From Liquidambar formosana (lineage: Eukaryota > Streptophyta > Magnoliopsida > Saxifragales > Altingiaceae): DNA of 64,000 nt. Position 1 is the first letter of the stretch, and each line of letters opens with the position of its first letter. The stretch spans positions 12,342,966 to 12,406,965 of the forward strand of contig CM077832.1 in NCBI GenBank assembly GCA_039720395.1. The letters are read 5' to 3'. The notes under the pieces are model-generated. The model made no database searches. It saw only the letters and a program-made list of their open reading frames with translations, and had not been told where the DNA came from. Below, one piece after another: positions 1-11,200 of this stretch. Position numbers and translations under genes: made by a program.

Positions 1-245
1 GAAAATTGACCGCAGTGGTATCCACTAAAAAACATAATTTTGAACAACTTTATAAAGAAAGTAAGTGTTGTTTAAGTGGATTTTTTGACCATTTACTTTT
101 TCTCTAGATGTGAAAATGAAACAAAAACTATAGATAGAAAAAAAGTTTACTTAAAGTCTTAAATGATAAAATTTGAAAAAAAAATATAAAATTATTTACT
201 AAAAATTATAAAGACCAACTTTTGATTTTTCATTCTTATTATATC
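1..245. mobile_element. Diverged, left-truncated copy of MITE family A
   Basis: The window opens inside a sequence resembling the AT-rich palindromic element seen at 24160-24545, 26310-26697, 55255-55735 and 63576-63978. Shared parts are a block like CATAATTTTGAACAACTTT followed by a TTTAAGTGGATTTTTTGACC-like block. It is the most diverged of the five and its left end lies outside the window. Confidence 0.45.
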
Positions 246-2050
246 TCTACTAAAATATAATACTAAAAGTATAAAGAGTTAAATACATCATTATCTTTCT
301 ATTTACAACTTCCAAAGCACCTCTTATTCATCTTTATTCTTTCTTTTTTTTTTTTTTTCCTCATCTTTCTCCACTTTATCTTTCTTGTTTTTTCTTCTTC
401 CTAACCAATTAAAGACATTCTTGAAGAATTTAACTCAGATTCATTGATTTTTTATTATTAAAATTATAAGGCATGACATTAGCTCAATTTTGAAAATTCT
501 GTTTTGTGAAAAAATTTGAAAAAAAATTAATATGAATCTCCATTGATGTTCATGGATTTGTAATATGTTATTTCTGAATTTTTTTTTCTTTCAATTTTGA
601 TAAAAAAAATTTCTTTTAATTTTTTTTTTGAGTTTTCTATTATGAAAATAATAATAATTTATGAAATTTTCATGTATTTGTCTCTTTTTATATAATTAAT
701 ATTACTAATAAGTGTTTCACATGTAACACGTGTGCTATGACTAGTACTATAAAAAAATTCATTGAAATTATTTAATTTTTGGTTGGACATCTTATTATAT
801 ACCTTATTATATTTGAATTATTGGATTAAATTTGAGTCAAATTATAACTACCAACACCCTCACCCTCTAAGCGTTTTTGTGTGTGGATTGACCTTCCCAT
901 TTTGCTCTTCATTGTTTCAATTTGTTGATGACATAAAAGTTTAGGGACATTTGTTTCACTTGGTAAGCAAATAATATTGAGTTTCAATCTTATAGAGGAG
1001 TATTGATATTTTATTTGTTGATATTAAGAGGGTTAGAACTAAGGATAACTTTATTATCAGGAAAAAAAGAAAAAAAGGGAAAATTGACAATAACCACATT
1101 TAGAAGAATGGTTTTAATAATTACTCCAACAAAAGATTTCTGAACCCTTTAGCCCACATATGAGTATTTTTATTAGCCATAACCCCATCTTTTGAAAAAA
1201 AAAAAAAAAAAAATCATAATTTACCCATAGGGGCATCCCCTTTTTTGTTATTAAGAGCATCTTATATAACTAACTTGTTTTCTAATTTTCTAATTTTTAA
1301 AAGCTTATAACTTACAAGACACAAATCCATTTTTGATAAAACTTGTATTTTTGGAATCTACTTGTTGTGATTTTTGAAACAATATCCGCTATGATTAAGT
1401 AATTTTAGGGGGAAAAAAAAATTATATTACTATTTTACTCTCAAAACAATAATATGTTACTATTTTACAAATTATGCTGTCAAACAACAACATGTTATTG
1501 TATTATTTTATTACATATTATTAAAAAGTAACATATTATTATTCTCTACATAAAATTAGTTTTTTTTTCTTGGCCGTTAAGAAATTATAATAACATGTTA
1601 CTTTTCTCTACATAAAAGTGATTTTTTTTTTTTTTTTTTGGTGCGGAGAAGTTGCAAAAGTATATCGTGGTTTTCATCAAAAGTTTGGGAGTGAGGACGA
1701 AGGTTGGGGGTGATAAGAATTAAGTTGACTCATTAAGTTGAATAGTTGTGACCAAAACTCAAAAAAATTGATTTATTGGTTAATAGAGATAGAGATACCG
1801 TTCATATGGAGAGAGAAAGAGAGATAAGACAAATGATATTTTTGTGAGAGAAGAGTAATTTCATAATTTCGTAATTCCATCAGTTTGGTGTCAAAAGAGA
1901 TTATGGGGTTAATGAATTTGTTTATAGGAATATTGTTAAAAACTCTTATAACATAGGGTTATAGCAAAAAATTTCAAAAAAAAAAAATAATTTAGGATTG
2001 CTTTTATCCATAATAACAAAAAAACAGAAAAAAAAAAAAAAAAAAAAAAG
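246..2050. other. AT-rich intergenic region without recognisable gene
   Basis: Long poly-A and poly-T runs (about 344-358, 1194-1213, 2030-2049, 2100-2124) and AT-rich sequence. The only open frame (762-944) is short, AT-driven and resembles nothing I recognise. It is the upstream flank of the gene starting at 2272. Confidence 0.6.
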
Positions 2051-2054
2051 AGGT

Positions 2055-2071
2055 CACGTGACCTACACGTG
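2055..2071. promoter_or_regulatory. Two G-box (CACGTG) motifs upstream of the first gene
   Basis: CACGTG occurs at 2055-2060 and again at 2066-2071, about 200 bases before the ATG at 2272. CACGTG is the classical plant bZIP/bHLH binding core. The 11-base spacing puts both sites on the same helix face. Function is inferred from position and motif only. Confidence 0.45.
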
Positions 2072-2271
2072 GCCTGAGGGATGAGTAATTTCCATTATTA
2101 AAAAAAAAAAAAAAAAAAAAAAAACTCTGTTGACTTTAAGACCCTTTTCCACAGATTCAATCCTTGAATCTCACCTTCTTCTTCCTCAGAAAACCAAAGA
2201 CAGAACAAACAAGGATGCTTCTCCTGAGCAAATGTTCATAACAGTCAGTCCCAAAGAGGTGGTGGTTCTAG

Positions 2272-5200
2272 ATGGTGGTGCAAGCCTGCAAGCTCAACCT
2301 CCCCCTATCTTCTCTCTCCTCACCCCACATAACCTCTATCCTGTTTGAACCCCACTCTCTCTCTCTAGCTCTCATGCACTCTGACTCCTCTTTCTCTCTC
2401 TACCCCTCTCTGTCCCCCTTCTCTCCTTCTCCTCTTCCTCCATCTTCCTCTCAAACCCAAACCCTAATTCCCCCTCCCTCCTCCTCCTCCTCCTTCCTCC
2501 TCCTCCGTCCTAATCCTATTCCTAACCCTAGCCCTAGCCCCAATTCCCCTAACCCTCGGGTCCTCTTTGTCGTCGCGGGCCCACACAACGGCGGTGCCAC
2601 GGTTCTCCTTCGCTTCTATATCCTCCGTAAGACCACTCAGGTATTTGCTAAAGCTCGAGTTCTTTGCACTCAGAAAGAACTTCAATTTGATGATAGGTTA
2701 GGGGTGGTTGTGAATGTCAGTCATGGGGTTTCAGTAAAGCTTGCCGCGTCGGTTAACGTTCTAGCGATGTACTCGGTTTCGAATTCAAAGATTTGGGTTT
2801 TTGCGGCAAAGATGGCGGGCGATGATGACGGTGATGGGGTGGTTGTCCGGTTGATGAAGTGTGCGGTGATCGAGTGTAGTGTGCCGGTTTGGTCGATTAG
2901 CGTTTCGTTTGGGTACTTGGTTTTGGGGGAGGATAATGGGGTTAGAGTTTTCGCATTGAGGCCACTGGTGAAAGGACGGGTTGGAAAACGGGGGCGAGGG
3001 GATAAGAATATGAATGGGAGATTATTGGATAATGAGAAATCGGAGGGTCGAGTATTGAATTTGCCAAATGGGGCGGTTCGGGGATTCAATGATAGCGATG
3101 ATATTTATGGTGGTTCAGCGATTTACTTGAAGGATGAAGTTAGTGATCGTGATGGGGAAAGTATTGGTGTGGAGGGGAATGCGATAAAGACCTGTTCTAA
3201 TGGTTACTTGGAAGGGAAGATTAATGCGCATTGCACTTCCAGTAAGTACATGAACTATATGTGTTTGAATTGGTTAATTTCTTTGTATATAAGTAGAAAT
3301 GTCGTTTGCAAATTTAGAAAGGAACTTATTAATTTCTTGTTTGATAAATTGGAGTTGTATCGTTGAGCTTATGGTGTGCTTAAAGCATCTTTCATAGTTC
3401 TAACTTAGTATTTACCTGAATTCTCATCTTGCCAACTAAACTAATTTGGGATTACTATACAAATTTCTGACCCCATTGCCTGGATAAAGATACATTTTTT
3501 TTTGTCATAATTTTTTTAAAAAACAGGGCCATTGAATATTTGACTATGATTTGTATTTAAGCAAGCTAAATACTTGAGTAGAGCCTTAATTTTGATTTCA
3601 AATTTTTTTGTAAAATTTTACGAGTAGATTCATTTTACATGTCAGACTGAAATTTTAAATCATGGGAGTCATTATGATTTTCTAGACATCATGAAAGAAT
3701 ACCAAAAGTATATAGAAAAACAGGAATTTTTTTTTTTTTTTTTGGATTTTCTAAAATTATCCTAATTCTCAAATGTTAGAATCTGTTTACTGGGCAAAAC
3801 AATGTGTCACATTTGTTGTTTGATTGCTACAACAGGTTCAAACCTATGTTCGATTAAGTTTTGGTCTAAGAGAAACAAATAATAGGACAAGATTATTATA
3901 AATTCCAGGTTAGAGTGGTAATGATGAAGAGGATCTTTCAAGTTGAAGAGAAGAGTTTTGATGTGGTAGTAGAAGATGATGATAGAGGTAGATTTGTCAG
4001 AATCAAGAGTTTTCGTGGGAAATCTTCCTGAGTTTGTGGATCAGATTTGCAATCATGGGGCAAGGGCTAAGCTCTAGTGGAAGGAGGTTAGGGTTTTCAA
4101 AGAGGTGATGGCTACGGTGAGATTGAATAACAGAGGCATAACTCTTCTTCATTTAGAGATCCCCTTCAATTGTAGGGGGAACTTGGTCATAATTCCAAAA
4201 GGTAACGGGGCTAGTGGTTAGAGGTCTTTCTTTGAAGCTTTGTGAAGCTGTTTCAATTCTATTCTATTCTTCGTCTCTCTAGTTGCAGAGCTGCCCTTCT
4301 TTACTTCTATCCTCTTGCCTGGCTTCTTTCTTCCTAGGCCTCTAAGCTTTAAGGTCAGGTTTGTGTCGCTGCAGCTTGCAAGTGGGCTGGAGCTTCCTTT
4401 TTGGCTTTGTGCATATGAAAGTGTCTGGTCCTAAATTGTTTGTGCAAGCTGCAAAGCTACTGGTTCTTCCTCTGTTTGGAGAATGCAGGTTGGAATCTTG
4501 GGGAAACATATGGTTTTCAAACCTAGTGCAGCCAATAGGAGAAGAGGACTCAATTTTTGATGTGTTTAGTTGGGAAATTCAAGGGTGAAGGGGTTTGATT
4601 GAAACCATTAAGAGATGAGCTTCAAAAGCTTGGGGCATCTGTATGGGGTTGAAGTCCATGAATTGTTCGATGGTTTGCTGCGTTTTCATCTCCCATCAAA
4701 TCAAGAATCCATTACATTGTTGAATGAAGGGGTTAGAAAGAAGGGTAGTGCAGCTTTGCAACTTGATCCCTAGGGTTTTAGAGTGGGGTGCAATGGTCAT
4801 TTGAGTTGTGATAAAGCCATGCAGATACAATTCCTTGGCTTACCTTTGTGTGGTTGGGATTTCTTTAAGCCTCTGGGGGATTTCTATGTGGGTTACTTGG
4901 ATGTGGATGTTGATTGGGAAGGAAGAAGGGTTAGAGTTAAGGTTTTGGTGAAAAAAGGTTTGGTTATCCCAAGTTACGTGCAAAGTTGTTAAAGGGCGGG
5001 TCTAGGTGCGAGGCTCAGGTAGGCGCAGCTGTTGGGCTTCGCTTTAGGCTAGGCAAGGCGAGATCCAAAAGGCGCGCTTTAAGCGCGCTTTTTTGGGCTT
5101 TTTTCTGAGGCTCAAGGCCCATTCAAGGCGCGCCTTACTGCCCTCCTTTTCAATTTTATTAATTGATGGAGATTTTTTTCTTCAATTTTTTTTTTCCTTA

Positions 5201-8200
5201 AACAGGTAATGTACTGTCTTTTTTCTCTCCTTCTTCTTCGATTTTATTTACTAATAGAGAATTTTTTTCTTCTTCTCTCTCCTTTTTTTTTTTTTTCCTT
5301 TTGAACAAGTGATGTACTTTTTTTTTTCCCTTTCAAACCTTTTTGTTTCCTTTTTCTGCTTCTTCAAATTTATTTCCTTCCACTCCTATTTTATTTACTC
5401 ATTTCATTTTTTTTTTCTTTCGAACATGTTGTGTCTTTTCTTTTCTTTTTTTTTTTTTTTTGTTGCTTCTTCAAATTTATTTTCTGATTTTCATTATTTA
5501 TTCTTTCTTTTTATATTTACTTCTCTGAACAGCTTCTATGTATTTTCTTCAATTTTATTTTCTAATTGTCATTTGTATCTACCTATCTTGATTAGACCAA
5601 TTAGTCAATTACTTCCATTTGCTTCTGCTGCTTTTTATAAACCAATTAGTCAATTTCTTCCATTTTCTTTTTCTCAAGCTGAGTTAAGTTGTTAAATAAA
5701 CTTTAGTGAACTAGATTACTATAAATCTTTTTAATTAGTGTAGCGCAACAATGTTTGCTGTTTGTAGTTTGTTAATTTGTTGTTGGGCAACAATGTCAAT
5801 CGTGGTTGTAAATTGTGATTTGTGATTTTGTGTGCTTTGTGGGTCTAGGTTACTTAGGCTAGTTATTACATATGGATTTTGGAGATTCGCAACAAAAAGA
5901 TCTTCGATTTGAACCTACAACCTCTGTGCTATTGCACAATGTTCTAACCAATTGAGCTTATAGGCCAAAAGATAAGAGCATTCAATTTTATATGTTTCAA
6001 TTGATTATTTTTGTTAGCTGCCTTCGATAAAATATTTTTTATTTATTTTCTTTAAAATGTACGCCTCACTTCCTTGAAGCTCGCGCTTTTTCTTGTGCCT
6101 TGCGCCTAGGCCCAAGGAGTCCCTTGCGCCATAGGGGCGCCTTGCGCCTTTAATAGCTATGGTTACGTGGAGATGGTTCTTAGAGATGATGTTTACTAGG
6201 TGTCTCTAATGGAGGAAATCAAACCATAAGTCACTTCAACATTTGATGAAGTCCCTAGGATTCCTTAGCTTTGTATCTAGTTTGAGAAGATGAGGGCTCC
6301 ATTCTACAGGAAAGTTGTGAAGGTTCCGGTAGTGTGGCGATAGCGGTGGGATTGATGGGCGAGAGGTAGAGATAGGAGATGGGTGGGTAGGCATGCGCGT
6401 ATGAGGAGATTGGAGGGCGAGGAGGTGGTTGGTGAAGGTAGGGCACATTGTGGTTTAGAGTGGATGGCTAGTAGGTGGTTAGTGGGGTGGTCTTCTCGGT
6501 TGTTTCATTTGAATTTTGAATCTAAGGGTGTTAATGGGGTCAGATGGATTTCACGTGATTAGGTTATGTTCCTTTGTGTCAAGTGTGGGGATTGTTTGGG
6601 CCACTTGTGTCTAAAGCCCAATTCCCCCTTAGGCCTGGGTTCGATGTCTTAGATTAGGTGCATCCATGCATCTCTACCCCCTCGTACTCTGTTTTAATCA
6701 ATGGGACACCGTATCGTTTTTTTAAAAGCTCTAGAGGTCTTTGGCAAAGGTGACCCCCTATCTACTCTTCTTTTCATTTTGGTTATGGAGGCTTTGAGTA
6801 AGTTAATTTAGGGGGCTATTGATGGCAATTTGTTCAAAGGCTTTGTGATTGATGGGGAGCTGGGGAGGTGGGGAGGAAGGGTTGATATCTCACTTGATTT
6901 TTTTCGAGGATGCTTTGATTTTTTGTGGATTGGGGTGTACCAAATTAAATTCCTCCAATGTGTTCTCCTTTGCATTGAAGTGGTGTCAACTTTGAAAGTT
7001 GACTTGGGTAATGGTGAGTTGATTCTGGTAGGAAGGAATGATAATTTGGAACCTCTTGCATCTCATCTTAGCTGCAGAATTGGTAGTTCTTCAGATGCTT
7101 ATCTTAGTTTGCCGTTGGGTACACATTTTAAGGAAAGGATAAGGGATTTGGTGGGTGGGAGGGTTGAAAGAAGGCTTAGTGGTTCGAAGAAAGGGTACCT
7201 TTGAAAAAGAGGTAACCTGAAGTTGATTTGCAGTACTCTTGCAAGCATCCTGACGTATTTCATGTCCGTTTTCAAGATTTCAAGCTCAGTGGCATCGAGA
7301 ATTGAGATGCTTTAAAGAAACTCTGTGGCGGGGTGTGGGAGAGGAATTTAAGTATCATCTTGTGGATTGAAAACTGTGTGCTTATCAAAGAATTCTAGAG
7401 GCTTGGGAGTTAGATTCATTTTGTGTATGAATCAAGCCCTTAAATGGTTTTCGAGTTTTGGGGTGGGTAACTAGGTTTTATGGAAAGATGTAGTGATTTG
7501 AAAGCATGGGGTTAGTAGTGTGAGCAGGTTGCCAAGGGAGGTCGGGGGCTATCATGGTATGTGCCTTTCAAAGGCCATTATGTAGGGTTTTAATGCTTTT
7601 GTGAAAGAGAGTAGGTTTAGGCTGAGGGTGGGAGATCTAAATTTTGGAAAGATATTTGGTGTGGTGACGTGAGGACGTGCCTCTTATGAAAGAGTTATCT
7701 CATTTATTTGCAATTGTAGAAATAAGGAGGCTTGAGTGATAGACTATCTAGTGTGGGAAAGGGGATTTTTGCATTGGAATGTCACTTTTAATAGACGTTT
7801 CAATGATTGGGAGTTGGAAAGTGTTGCAGTATTTTTTTCAGAAGTTGTATGAGAGAAATGCCACCACCCTAATTATTACCTTGGAGAGAATTGTGGGGAT
7901 AGTGGATTAGTGGATCGGAGTTCAAATTAATATGAAATTATTATTTTGCCCCCATTAAATTTTCAGTTCTAAAGTACTAGATGGGTATTTGGGATTTTAT
8001 ATGAAAGAAAGGATAGATAGATAGGTGAAAGACCAAGGCCTCCCAACCCTTTTATAAATAGTATAGATATAGAAGAAGAGTAGAACTAAACTGGCTATAT
8101 AGCAATTCTAAGATCTCAGCCTTTGATTAATTTGAAACTCATTTTAATCTCAAGGCTTCAAGGTTAAGTAAACAACTAGTCAAATGACTATTTGAAAAGA

Positions 8201-11200
8201 CTAAAATAAAAAGAAGAGAAATGAGTGCAGTAAGATTGAACTAAGTCTAAAAAATTGAGCAAATTAGTGGGGCCACTTAGATTTTGCATGCTTTATGGAT
8301 GCTTTTGCACTAGAGAGTAATTGCTGAAGATGGATATGCGCTAAACATGCCAATTCGAGATTCCAGGGCAGGAGTGGCATTGACTACAAGAGAACCTGGG
8401 CACTAAGCTTCGGATTAAATAATCTTTATTCAGTTTGACTCGTAAATGTCAGCAATCATGCACCACATGTCAACTGCCGTATGTAAAACTGTCAAACTTC
8501 TTGTGTTCTTGCTACAATCTTAGGTCACTGACTTCAGCACATGTAACATGTTCTATAGATCAATTCTTTGTGTCTTGCAGCTTATTTGTTCAATTTTGTG
8601 GTTTCATGTTGCTTTACTGTATTCTAAGTTTCTAACATCCCTTGCCTACTGCCGTTCTGCTTCTAGCGAATTTTTATTTTATTTGTAGTTTGCACTAACA
8701 AATTGTTTTAAAGTATTTCTTTTTTACCAGGAAATGGGTGCTACTCATATTGATCAGGGTGCCTTCCTTTGGTTAGAATCATAAGGATGCCTCTAGATGG
8801 TAAACTACTAATTATGAGAATTGAGTCTTCGATTAGGTGCTGTCTATTGTATTTTCTTCACATCAAAGTGAACTCTCTAGCTGGCTGAGGGGCAGCTGAC
8901 AACATATTTTTCTTCCATGCCTTCATAGTTCTAATAGAAAGGAACCATATACTCATTACCTCATTATTTATTTCTATGATCAGTTGGAAGATCTTTGCTG
9001 TGTTACTTAATGATGAATTTCTGAAACTGTTCATCTTGCCATTGGTCAGAGCAGCTGATAGTGCGTTGTAACATGCAGCAAAGCTAAGGCCCACAAAATT
9101 GAGACAAGACTCTGGTGCATATTTTGTGGCATTTAAAAGCAAGGAGGTTGAATGCTCAAAATCTACAGGACTACCACTGATGTCAGCAAAGGCGATCTCC
9201 ATCCATGCTTTGTCCCCAAATAAGCTTCTCATCTTGGATTCAGTTGGAGATTTACACCTCTTGCACTTGTCTAACCCTGTTCTTGGGTCGAAAATAACTT
9301 TTCACATGAGGCAATTAACGCAATTCATGAAAGTGCAAAAGCTGGCTGTTCTTCCTGATATGTCCACAAGTATGATGTTCTTATTTGTTTGTTATAAATG
9401 TTTTGGTTACCTTCAAGTTGGAAAATCTTTTATTAACAATAGTCTTGTGGACCTTCATGAAAACTGTGTGTAAGTGGTGACCTATGTCAAAAGGGAACTG
9501 GATAACTTGCAAATTGAGTTTCAAAATATAGGGAAAAAAAATGAATTTGCATGTATGTTGCGTGTACATGGGCTCTACCTCTTTCTGGGATTTTTTAATA
9601 AATTAGTTATTCATTAATAAATATCAAAAGTTGGAAAAGATATAGTGAAAAGGCACTCTTGTCATGGTAGCATTGTTTGTTAATCTTTGCCTCTTCACCT
9701 AATCTTCATGGAAAAACCATGTGATACATTGGTTATTATAGTATTGTCTCCACAACTAAAGGCAGTTGCCATCATTTTGCAGGAACACAAACTGTTTGGA
9801 TATCGGATGGCTTTTATTCTGTGCACATGATGGCGGTAACTGACACGGACTCTTCTGCTAATGAAAATGATAGAAATGAAAGCGATGAAAAACGAATGCA
9901 AATCGCAGGTTTCCCCAATCTCAAATTCTGTTGGTTTATTATTCTAAAAATAGCACCTTGGTATGGCAATAGTCGTCTCATTGACATTTAAGAAGAACTC
10001 GGTGAGAAGTATTGGTATTGGTGTGCTACAGTTCATCTTGATATTGGTGATAAGACTTGGTATTGGATAATAATGAACTAAGTAATGTCTATAATAATCT
10101 ATTCATATCATTGGTTACTCATAAATAATAGGTAAGACATATTGAGGCATAAAACAAACAAGTTGGTTTGGGCCTGTTTGGATGTCCAATGGAAATTGGT
10201 TGTTTTCCTGTGTTTTGCATATAAGTTTGTAGATAAATACAACATTTTGAATGGCGCAATTTGAGAGAATAGCACCATCATCACGAATGACAGTAAAAAA
10301 TTTTGAAGGTGGCATTTCATGAATTCTTGAAATTTCTCCTTTATCATCGATTAAGGCAATGAACTTCTTTTCCCCATTCAAGTTGATGGATTTTTGCCTT
10401 AAATACCATATAAATGCAAATGCACTGTTGTTCCAAAAAAATTATGCCGATCAAAAATTTGAATACAAACATACCCATTCAATTTCAACGAAAACCGAAT
10501 GGGCCCGTAAGAATTTATGTTGTCTAAAAGATCAGAACAGGCTCAAAGCCTTACAACATTTGGATATTAAGGGCATGTTTGGGAACTTCAAAAACTGGAT
10601 CAAACTGAGTCTGATCCATAACTGTTATCTAGTTTTTAAATAAACCAAGTCATAGTTGGTTTGAAAAAACCCGTGTTTATGCCTTATTTTTATAACAAAA
10701 CTAAACTGATTAGCAGGAAAAAGAGATTTACCAAACAATGTGAAATCAAAACTGGCTAGATTTATCCTAAGTTGGTTAGGTTTTCAGGTTTGCCAAACAG
10801 CTCCTAAATATCCAATGTTATCCTCAATACTTGATGACACTCAAACAGAAAAATCTAATTAAATCTTTTAGAAATCAAGTAAATCTTACTCATATGGATA
10901 TTGGAAGATACCCACCCTTGGGTAGCCCACTTGGTAAGGGCGAACTTGTGATTGTGTGGTTAGGCGCACGGTGTCAGGTTCAATTTCCCGTTAGGACAAC
11001 CCAAGATTTAAGTGGGGGCTGTGGCAGTAGGTTGCTACGCTAGTCTCTCCGGGGGTTTTGGTTCTATGAGTGGGTCCAAAGAACCTTGCCGTGGGATGGT
11101 TTCACCGTTGTCAAAAAAAAGAAAAGAAAAGAATATTGGAAGATAAGGTTAGATTTATTGAATCTCTCACCCATCAACTAAATTTCCGCAAAAAGAAAAG

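Larger units (their letters stand above)
3905..7860 (+). mobile_element. Decayed LINE (DUF4283 and reverse-transcriptase remnants) in intron 1
   Basis: Translating across stops and frameshifts gives plant LINE signatures in order. At 3905-4980 there is a DUF4283-like N-terminal part (KSFDVVVEDDDRGRFVRIK, later QIQFLGLPLCGW and RVRVKVLVKKGLVIPSYV), which continues after 6162. At about 6780-7560 there is the C-terminal part of a reverse transcriptase (DQIKFLQCVLL-like, then LVGGRVERRLSGSKKGYL and TYFMSVFKISSSVASRIE). At about 7560-7870 there is a zf-RVT-like part (FRLRVGDLNFGKDIWCGD, RFNDWELESV-like). The central reverse-transcriptase block with the YxDD-type box is missing or unrecognisable. 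Many stops show it is dead. An hAT element at 4981-6161 splits it. Confidence 0.8.

Noticed and set aside
5309..5695. 128-codon open frame rich in Phe and Ser
   Set aside because: It is the T-rich core of the hAT element; composition alone explains it.
5894..5965. A functional tRNA-Ile gene
   Set aside because: The acceptor stem has no 3' partner and the anticodon arm is altered, so it is kept only as a relic.
8731..8850. Possible extra exon after a polypyrimidine-AG at about 8719-8731 in intron 1 of the first gene
   Set aside because: The frame joining exon 1 (3241) directly to 9079 is clean and matches the expected protein. The 8731 block would introduce a stop and shows no coding bias.
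10115..10381. Open frame of 88 codons on the minus strand in intron 3 of the first gene
   Set aside because: It has a protein-like composition but I recognise no family. It lies between MITE-like ends and has no promoter or partner exon, so it is not called a gene.
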